From an uncultured Pelagibacteraceae bacterium (GTDB lineage: Bacteria > Pseudomonadota > Alphaproteobacteria > Pelagibacterales > Pelagibacteraceae), in NCBI GenBank assembly GCA_902604245.1, contig CACKXQ010000004.1:23896-87895 (forward strand): a DNA stretch of 64,000 nucleotides, given 5' to 3'. Position numbers and translations under genes: made by a program. This document shows positions 57,963-64,000 of the stretch, piece after piece; within the stretch, counting starts at the first letter, position 1; each line of letters starts with the position of its first letter. The notes beneath the pieces were generated by a model that was given only the letters and a program-made list of their open reading frames with translations, searched no databases and was not told the origin of the DNA.

Positions 57963-58436
57963 TTAATCTAACAAATTTATTCTTTTAGCGTAGAACATTC
58001 TTATTATCCAATAAATAACTAAACCTAAGGGACCAATAAAATAAGTTATTATTATTGGGGTGAAGACTATGTATCTAGACATAAATAATTTTTGACTATC
58101 TTTCATTATCCACGCTCCACAAAATAAGTTTATTGCTAAAAAGTGTGTCCAAAACATTATCAAAAAAGCTTCGGCTTCAAAAAGATTTCTCAAGTCATAC
58201 AGACCAAGGTACAACGTAAAATTATAATCAAAATCATATCCAGAAATGTAGAAATAATAACCTAGATAAACATAGACAGCTGTTAAAATAAAAAATGGGA
58301 ACACAGAAGTAACCAATAATCCACAAATCTTTGATTGTGGAAAAATAATCAGAATTAACCAGAAGGGTATTACACCTATATTTAACCATAAATAAATCAT
58401 CTCAATGGTAAAAAAAGCTGCTATTTGTTCAATCAT
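57963..58436 (-). CDS. ABA4-like (DUF4281) membrane protein
   Basis: 4-TM; NIGVIPFWLILIIFPQS; LIMFWTHFLAINLFCGAWIMKDSQ; FIGPLGLVIYWIIR. Confidence 0.75.
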   Translation of the reverse strand: MIEQIAAFFTIEMIYLWLNIGVIPFWLILIIFPQSKICGLLVTSVFPFFILTAVYVYLGYYFYISGYDFDYNFTLYLGLYDLRNLFEAEAFLIMFWTHFLAINLFCGAWIMKDSQKLFMSRYIVFTPIIITYFIGPLGLVIYWIIRMFYAKRINLLD

Positions 58437-58465
58437 AATATTTTTATATTATATTAAATAAAACA

Positions 58466-59029
58466 ATGATTCCCATAAAAAATAAAAAAAAGACTTTAGA
58501 AGTAACTGTTGATGAGATGACGAATTTTGCACTTAATTATGTAGAAAAATTTGCACCATCTAAACAACAATTAAGAACTTATTTATTAAAAAAATATTTA
58601 ACATCAAGGACCCCTAATATAAAAAAAAACGATGTTTCTAATCTTATAGATATTGTTCTTGAGGATTTAGAGAAATCAAAGTTTATAAACGATAAGTTTT
58701 ATTCAGAGTCTAAAGCAAAAAGTTTAATACAAAGAGGATCATCTATAAACAAAATACGAAATTACTTAATGAATAAAGGTGTAGGTGAAAAATATATTAA
58801 AAATACAATTGAACAAATAAAAGATAAGAATGAAGATCAGGATTTTTTTTCAGCCATAAAAATCTGTAAAAAGAAAAGAATTGGACCAGCAAGACAAGAG
58901 GACAATCGACCTTTGTTTTACAAAAAAGATATAGGAGTATTAGCTCGTTCAGGTTTCGATTTTGAAGTTTCAAGAAGAGTTATGGATCTTGAAAAAGACG
59001 AATATTTAAAAATAATTAATCTTCTTTAG
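58466..59029 (+). CDS. recX: Regulatory protein RecX
   Basis: ALNYVEKFAPSKQQLRTYLLKK; DDKFYSES-like FINDKFYSESKAKSLIQRGSS; LARSGFDFEVSRRVM. Confidence 0.82.
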   Translation: MIPIKNKKKTLEVTVDEMTNFALNYVEKFAPSKQQLRTYLLKKYLTSRTPNIKKNDVSNLIDIVLEDLEKSKFINDKFYSESKAKSLIQRGSSINKIRNYLMNKGVGEKYIKNTIEQIKDKNEDQDFFSAIKICKKKRIGPARQEDNRPLFYKKDIGVLARSGFDFEVSRRVMDLEKDEYLKIINLL

Positions 59030-59162
59030 TTTTTTTATTTTTTTCTTCTAAATAGTATTGAATTTTATTTCTTATATAGTTTTTAACCATCACAAATACA
59101 ATTAAACCAAATATTGATACAGATACAATTATAATTAAAATTATTCTTAATTGTTCGCTCAT
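59016..59162 (-). CDS. 48-aa single-TM microprotein MSEQLRIILIIIVSVSIFGLIVFVMVKNYIRNKIQYYLEEKNKKTKED
   Basis: Hand translation; ATG overlaps the stop of the upstream cysQ-like gene (TAATG). Confidence 0.7.
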   Translation of the reverse strand: MSEQLRIILIIIVSVSIFGLIVFVMVKNYIRNKIQYYLEEKNKKTKED

Positions 59163-59971
59163 TATAAATTTTTACTTCTCTTTAAAATTATACTTGGATT
59201 TTTAAAATCTTTTTTACCGTACGTAATTTCAGTGCCATTAAAATCTGTTACTATTCCACCTGCATTTTCAAGTATAGCATGCCCTGCAGCTATATCCCAT
59301 TCGCAAGCTCTTGGCTCAGCAACATATCCGTCAAATTCTCCTGTAGCTATTACACAAAATTTAAGAGAGCTTTTCATTCGAACGTGTTGTGTAACTCCTA
59401 AATCTTGATGAATTTTTTCAATTTCAGGTTTTAGTTTATTTGAATACGAAACTACTTTTATTGAGCCTTCAGGAGTAATTTTCTTACAGTCTAATTTTAT
59501 AGTTTTGTTAGAAGTAATTTCATACGATTGACCTTTTCCAAAACTATAAAACATCCTTTTTTTTGCAGGCACATTAATTAAACCTGCAACAGCTTTTCCA
59601 TTTAATATTAATCCAGCATTAATAGTGAATTCCTCACCATCATTTATATAGTCATATGTTCCGTCAATTGGATCAACTAGCCAGAAGTTTTTTAAATTAT
59701 TTTTAGATTTATTGTGTGATGTTTCCTCAGAAACAATGGGAATATCTGGCGTCAACTCTAGCAATTTTTTTGTGATAATTTTATTTACCTCAAGATCCCC
59801 ATTGCTTACAGGGGTATTGTCTGATTTGATTTCCTTACTTAAACCCTCATTTCTTAGATTAATTGAAACTTCTCCAGCCATTAGAAAAGTATTAATTAAA
59901 TCTTCGACAACACTCTTTATTTTACTTTCATCCATTATTATCAATTCTTTCGAGTTCAATATTATTTGCAT
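59162..59971 (-). CDS. cysQ: 3'(2'),5'-bisphosphate nucleotidase / inositol monophosphatase family
   Basis: SEETSHNKSKNNLKNFWLVDPIDGTYDYINDGEEFTINAGLI; likely start MDESKIK. Confidence 0.82.
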   Translation of the reverse strand: MQIILNSKELIIMDESKIKSVVEDLINTFLMAGEVSINLRNEGLSKEIKSDNTPVSNGDLEVNKIITKKLLELTPDIPIVSEETSHNKSKNNLKNFWLVDPIDGTYDYINDGEEFTINAGLILNGKAVAGLINVPAKKRMFYSFGKGQSYEITSNKTIKLDCKKITPEGSIKVVSYSNKLKPEIEKIHQDLGVTQHVRMKSSLKFCVIATGEFDGYVAEPRACEWDIAAGHAILENAGGIVTDFNGTEITYGKKDFKNPSIILKRSKNL

Positions 59972-60104
59972 TTATTACTTTTTTTCCAACATTTTGGAAA
60001 TTAACAGTTACTTTGTCATTAATAATTGACTGAACTTGACCAATACCCCAACTTTTATTAGCTGGATTAATAACTTTGTCACCTGGTTCAAAATCTAAAA
60101 TCAT
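59928..60104 (-). CDS. 58-aa DUF3553-like protein [58 protein letters not shown]
   Basis: Hand translation; FEPGDKV...[15 protein letters not shown]...GKKVI pattern; overlaps start of cysQ-like gene. Confidence 0.78.
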   Translation of the reverse strand: MILDFEPGDKVINPANKSWGIGQVQSIINDKVTVNFQNVGKKVINANNIELERIDNNG

Positions 60105-60145
60105 TTAATTTAACTTATAATGGAAATAAGTATAAATACCATCAA

Positions 60146-61264
60146 ATGAATTTAGAAACTAACTCATTAGGATTTAATAAAAAACCTTCAGAAACTACAG
60201 TAGTGGTAGCAATGTCTGGAGGTGTAGACTCTTCAACTGTTGCGGGGATGATGAAACAAGAAGGTTATAATGTAATTGGAATTACTTTAAAACTTTACAA
60301 TGATGGCAAAGAAGTTGCTGCCTCAAAACAGTGCTGCTCAGGCCAAGATATTATGGATGCAAAAAGAGTTGCGCATAAATTAGATATTGAACATAAGATT
60401 TTATATTACCAAGATAAGTTTAAACAAGGTGTTATCGATAACTTCGTTGAAAGTTATTTAAAGGGCGAAACACCAATACCATGCGTACAATGTAACCAGA
60501 CAGTTAAATTTAAAGATCTATTTGAATTTTCTAAAGATTTAAATGCTGATGCGCTAATCACAGGTCATTATGTAAAAAGTTTAACTCAAAATAACTTAAC
60601 TAATATGTACCAAGCAATTGATGAAAATCGAGATCAAAGTTATTTTTTATTTAATACCACAAGAGAGCAATTAAATTATATTAGATTTCCACTAGGTGGA
60701 CTTCTTAAAAATAAAACAAGAGAAATTGCTAAAAATCTGAATTTGAATGTTGCTGATAAACCAGATAGTCAAGATATATGCTTTGTACCCAATGGAGATT
60801 ATGCTTCTGTAATAAAAAAATTCAAACCAGAATCATACAAAAAAGGAAATATTAAAAATTTAGATGGAAAAGTTGTTGGAGTACATGATGGCATAGTCAA
60901 TTTTACTATTGGTCAAAGAAAAGGAATTAAAGTTTCAAATGATGAGCCATTTTATGTAATTAAAATTGATGCTGAAAAAAATGAAATTTACATTGGTCCA
61001 AAAGAAGAGTTGGCAAGAAGTAATATAAATTTAAAAAACGTAAATTTACTAACAAATATAAATGAATTAGACAAAAATATATTAGTGAAAGTAAGATCTA
61101 CTGGAAAACTTTTAGATGCAAAAGTAGATATAAAAGATAATGAAAATGTTAGAGTAAATCTTCTAAAACCAGAATACGGAATATCTCCTGGCCAAGCTTG
61201 TGTATTTTACAAAAGAGACCAATTTGGTCACAAAGTTCTGGGTGGTGGTTGGATTAAAGATTAA
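60146..61264 (+). CDS. mnmA: tRNA-specific 2-thiouridylase
   Basis: [40 protein letters not shown]. Confidence 0.96.
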   Translation: MNLETNSLGFNKKPSETTVVVAMSGGVDSSTVAGMMKQEGYNVIGITLKLYNDGKEVAASKQCCSGQDIMDAKRVAHKLDIEHKILYYQDKFKQGVIDNFVESYLKGETPIPCVQCNQTVKFKDLFEFSKDLNADALITGHYVKSLTQNNLTNMYQAIDENRDQSYFLFNTTREQLNYIRFPLGGLLKNKTREIAKNLNLNVADKPDSQDICFVPNGDYASVIKKFKPESYKKGNIKNLDGKVVGVHDGIVNFTIGQRKGIKVSNDEPFYVIKIDAEKNEIYIGPKEELARSNINLKNVNLLTNINELDKNILVKVRSTGKLLDAKVDIKDNENVRVNLLKPEYGISPGQACVFYKRDQFGHKVLGGGWIKD

Positions 61265-61269
61265 ATTTT

Positions 61270-61353
61270 CTATTTCTTTTTATTTTTTTTTCTTGCTCTT
61301 CTCTTTTTAGAGCCCATTTTTCTACGGCCTCTATGTTTTTTTGGGTATCCCAT
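61270..61353 (-). CDS. 27-aa Lys/Arg-rich microprotein MGYPKKHRGRRKMGSKKRRARKKNKKK
   Basis: Hand translation; canonical SD AAGGAG 4 nt before ATG; convergent to mnmA. Confidence 0.72.
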   Translation of the reverse strand: MGYPKKHRGRRKMGSKKRRARKKNKKK

Positions 61354-61428
61354 AATCTCCTTAGTTTTACTATTTTATTGACTTATTTGGTGGATATAGC
61401 ATTGTCCTAAGTACATATCAAATTTTTT

Positions 61429-62604
61429 ATGGATTACTCCTTTAAAACTTTTTTAAAGCATACGGCTAAAGATTTTCACAACCATTCTGTCAATCCACCA
61501 GTTGTGAGGGCATCCACAATTATTTTTAAATCAATGCAAGATTTAAGAAAAATGCAAAGAATGGCTTTAAAAAAACCATTAGGTGGACATTATGATTACG
61601 GTAGAAAAGGCACATCAACTACTTTCATATTACAAAAAATTCTTACTAAATTGGAGGAATCATACAATGTATTTTTAACTCCAACTGGATTTGGATCCGT
61701 ATTTCTATCAATATTTAGTGTAACAAGACCAGGAGATGAGATAATAGTTTCAGATCCACTCTACAATCCAACTAGAAATTTAAGTGAAAATTATCTTAAA
61801 GAATTTGGAATTAAAACAAAATTTTATAATCCTCATGATTTTAAGTCTTTAGAAAACAGCATAACAAGTAAAACTAAACTAATTTACGTTGAGTGCCCTG
61901 GAAGTAATACTTTTGAATTCCAAGATCTAAAAAAAGTTATTTCTATTGCAAAAAAAAATAAAATATTTACTGCAATAGATAATACCTGGGCAACACCATA
62001 TTTTTTTAAACCCATTAAATTGGGTTTTGATATGTCAATAGTATCAGCAACAAAATATTATTCAGGACATTCCGATGTGATGGGTGGAAGTTTAGCTGTT
62101 AACAAAAAAGTATATAAACACGTCAAAAAAGCAGACGATGTTTTGGGTTTAAGATTAGGTCCTGATGATGCTTATTTAATAACAAGAGGGTTGAGAACTT
62201 TAGATATTAGATTAGATAAACATGAGTCTAATGCTAAAGAAGTCTGTAAGTTTCTTTCCAAAAGTAAAAAAGTAAAACTTTTGTATCCTTATAAAAAAAA
62301 CTCTTTCAATTTTAGAATGTGGAAAAAATATTACTCTGGCTCATCAGGTCTTATGGGATTAATTATAAGATCTAAAAGCAGAAAATCTGTTTTGAAATTT
62401 GTAAATTCGTTAAAATTATTTGGTCATGGTTATAGTTGGGGTGGGTTTGAAAGTTTAGCATTGCTGCAAAGTGATATTGAGATGGGTGATAGAAAATTCC
62501 TAAATTTAGATAAAAATGAACACTTGGTAAGATTACATATAGGACTAGAAGACCCAAAAGATTTAATTGCAGATATTAGAAAAAGCCTTATGCTCGTTAA
62601 ATGA
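61429..62604 (+). CDS. metC: Cystathionine beta-lyase-like PLP enzyme
   Basis: HYDYGRKGTSTTFILQKIL; AIDNTWATPYFFKPIKLGFDMSIVSATKYYSGHSDVMGG. Confidence 0.9.
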   Translation: MDYSFKTFLKHTAKDFHNHSVNPPVVRASTIIFKSMQDLRKMQRMALKKPLGGHYDYGRKGTSTTFILQKILTKLEESYNVFLTPTGFGSVFLSIFSVTRPGDEIIVSDPLYNPTRNLSENYLKEFGIKTKFYNPHDFKSLENSITSKTKLIYVECPGSNTFEFQDLKKVISIAKKNKIFTAIDNTWATPYFFKPIKLGFDMSIVSATKYYSGHSDVMGGSLAVNKKVYKHVKKADDVLGLRLGPDDAYLITRGLRTLDIRLDKHESNAKEVCKFLSKSKKVKLLYPYKKNSFNFRMWKKYYSGSSGLMGLIIRSKSRKSVLKFVNSLKLFGHGYSWGGFESLALLQSDIEMGDRKFLNLDKNEHLVRLHIGLEDPKDLIADIRKSLMLVK

Positions 62605-63824
62605 GCAAAGATAAATTTTTCACTAGTAAAAAAGCACTGGTTACCCTTATTGCAGCTTCATTAACAGTTATTTTTGCAATGGGTATTAGGCAAACATTTG
62701 GCTTATTTTTTTTTGATTTTAATACAGATCTGAATATTTCTATTTCACATTTTGGTTTTGTAATAGGTTTGCAACTTTTAATGTGGGGAATCTTCAGTCC
62801 AGTTTTTGGATTCATAACTGATAAATATGGAGGTGCAACAGCTATATTTGTGGGTTTTTTATTTTTTTTATCAGGACTATTACTTTTCTACTCAGGACTT
62901 AATACTGGACACTACTTTACTCTAACGATTGGAATATTAATTGGTATAGGATTAGGTGGTACTGCTATAAGTATCCCAGTATCAGTTGTTGCCAAACATT
63001 TTCCTGCTTCTAATAGAACAATAGCAACAGGTATTGTTACATGTGCAGGATCATTTGGTTTTTTTGTTTCACCTTTATTGGTTAGATACTCATTAATTGA
63101 AATGGGGTGGGAAATTACAATTTTATATTTTTGTTTTCTATTAGGGATTGGATTAATCGTTGCTCTATTTGTAAATACACCAAAAATTCCAGTTGGAAGT
63201 AGTAATTTAGATAACAATCAAACAGCATCAGAAGCGTTAAGAGAGGCTTTTAGAAATAAAAGTTTCATATTTTTAACTCTTGGTTTTTTTGTTTGTGGTT
63301 GGCATATTGCTTTAGTGGCTACGCATATTCCAACTTATATGATGGATAGAGGGCTACCCGATTGGACAGCAGCAATGATATTAGCTTTAGTTGGTGTTTT
63401 TAATATGATTGGTACAATTGGTGCAGGTTATTTAGCAACTAGATTTAGCAAAAAAAAAGTTTTAAGTGCAATTTATTTTTTAAGAGGTGTATCATTGATT
63501 TATTTTATATTTTTACCTCCAAGTGTATTTAATTGTATAGTATTCGGAGTAACATTTGGGCTTCTGTGGCTTTCAACTGTACCCCCAACTAATGGAATAG
63601 TGGGGCATATATTTGGAACAAAACATCTAGGTCTTTTATATGGTATTGTATTTGTCAGCCATCAGGTAGGATCCTTTCTTGGAGCATATCTAGGTGGAGT
63701 TTTCTATGAAATGCATGGTAACTTTGATTATGCTTGGTACGCATCTATCGCACTTTCTATTTTTGCTGGTGTGATACACTTACCTATAAAAGAGAAAACA
63801 ATTGAACGAGTTCAGGCAACATAA
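62601..63824 (+). CDS. MFS transporter (monocarboxylate-type)
   Basis: 12-TM layout; FSPVFGFITDKYGG motif. Confidence 0.87.
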   Translation: MSKDKFFTSKKALVTLIAASLTVIFAMGIRQTFGLFFFDFNTDLNISISHFGFVIGLQLLMWGIFSPVFGFITDKYGGATAIFVGFLFFLSGLLLFYSGLNTGHYFTLTIGILIGIGLGGTAISIPVSVVAKHFPASNRTIATGIVTCAGSFGFFVSPLLVRYSLIEMGWEITILYFCFLLGIGLIVALFVNTPKIPVGSSNLDNNQTASEALREAFRNKSFIFLTLGFFVCGWHIALVATHIPTYMMDRGLPDWTAAMILALVGVFNMIGTIGAGYLATRFSKKKVLSAIYFLRGVSLIYFIFLPPSVFNCIVFGVTFGLLWLSTVPPTNGIVGHIFGTKHLGLLYGIVFVSHQVGSFLGAYLGGVFYEMHGNFDYAWYASIALSIFAGVIHLPIKEKTIERVQAT

Positions 63825-64000
63825 ACTTAAGTTTAATAAATATTTAGAAAAACTTTATCAGTCAAATAAGCCCCTGATTATTTATAAAGTTGATGGGGGT
63901 TATAATATTTATACTGATTTTTCAAAGAAGATAACACTTAACAAAAATAATATTGCAAAATTTTTACATAGCTTTTCTTCGAAAAAATATAGAAAAGAAA
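63802..64000 (+). CDS. Partial CDS running off the window (function not recognised)
   Basis: Open frame from TTG 63802: LNEFRQHKLKFNKYLEKLYQSNKPLIIYKVDGGYN... Confidence 0.45.
   Translation, partial: MNEFRQHKLKFNKYLEKLYQSNKPLIIYKVDGGYNIYTDFSKKITLNKNNIAKFLHSFSSKKYRKE

Noticed and set aside
61265-61428. Possible SAM-type riboswitch upstream of metC
   Set aside because: No recognizable SAM-II/SAM-V core by eye; the region instead encodes the convergent 27-aa basic ORF.
62912-63217. Minus-strand ORF inside MFS gene
   Set aside because: Antisense to a well-supported transporter.
1-64000. CRISPR, tRNA, rRNA or mobile elements
   Set aside because: No regularly spaced direct repeats, TPsiC-like tRNA arms, rRNA-like tracts or transposase/integrase ORFs noticed; a tRNAscan/Infernal run would be decisive.

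Overview
This 64 kb window is AT-rich, has very short intergenic gaps and many overlapping gene ends, and carries a SAR11/Pelagibacter-like gene set. The taxonomic call is inference from gene content and compactness. I saw no rRNA, tRNA, CRISPR array, transposase or prophage gene. It encodes four ABC uptake systems (peptide-type, glycine-betaine/proline ProXVW, carbohydrate-type, taurine-type TauABC) and organosulfonate genes (HpsN-like dehydrogenase, Pta-like enzyme, tauABC, aminotransferase, ald). It also has a sulfur/persulfide cluster (cysK, cysE, ETHE1-like, SQR-like, 1-Cys peroxiredoxin) and a TPP-riboswitch-controlled ThiV-type symporter. Housekeeping genes include rseP, HU, amtB, bcp, recX, mnmA and metC. 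The observations I rate highest are: (1) an un-called 36-aa peptide with 12 Cys (metallothionein-like) inside the sulfur cluster; (2) a repeated CCCATTTTGGACA operator-like motif in front of an uncharacterised two-HTH regulator, with a near-identical copy in the tauA/aminotransferase divergent promoter; (3) a strong hairpin directly after the solute-binding-protein gene in all four ABC operons; (4) a locus with a MetE-like Zn transferase, two double SnoaL-like proteins, a cupin and an ABC transporter of unknown substrate; (5) a cluster of about eight tiny NTF2/DUF1330/GYD/ABM-like proteins; (6) un-called microproteins (27-aa Arg/Lys-rich, 48-aa TM, 58-aa DUF3553-like). Family names come from reading translated motifs by eye; no database searches were run.
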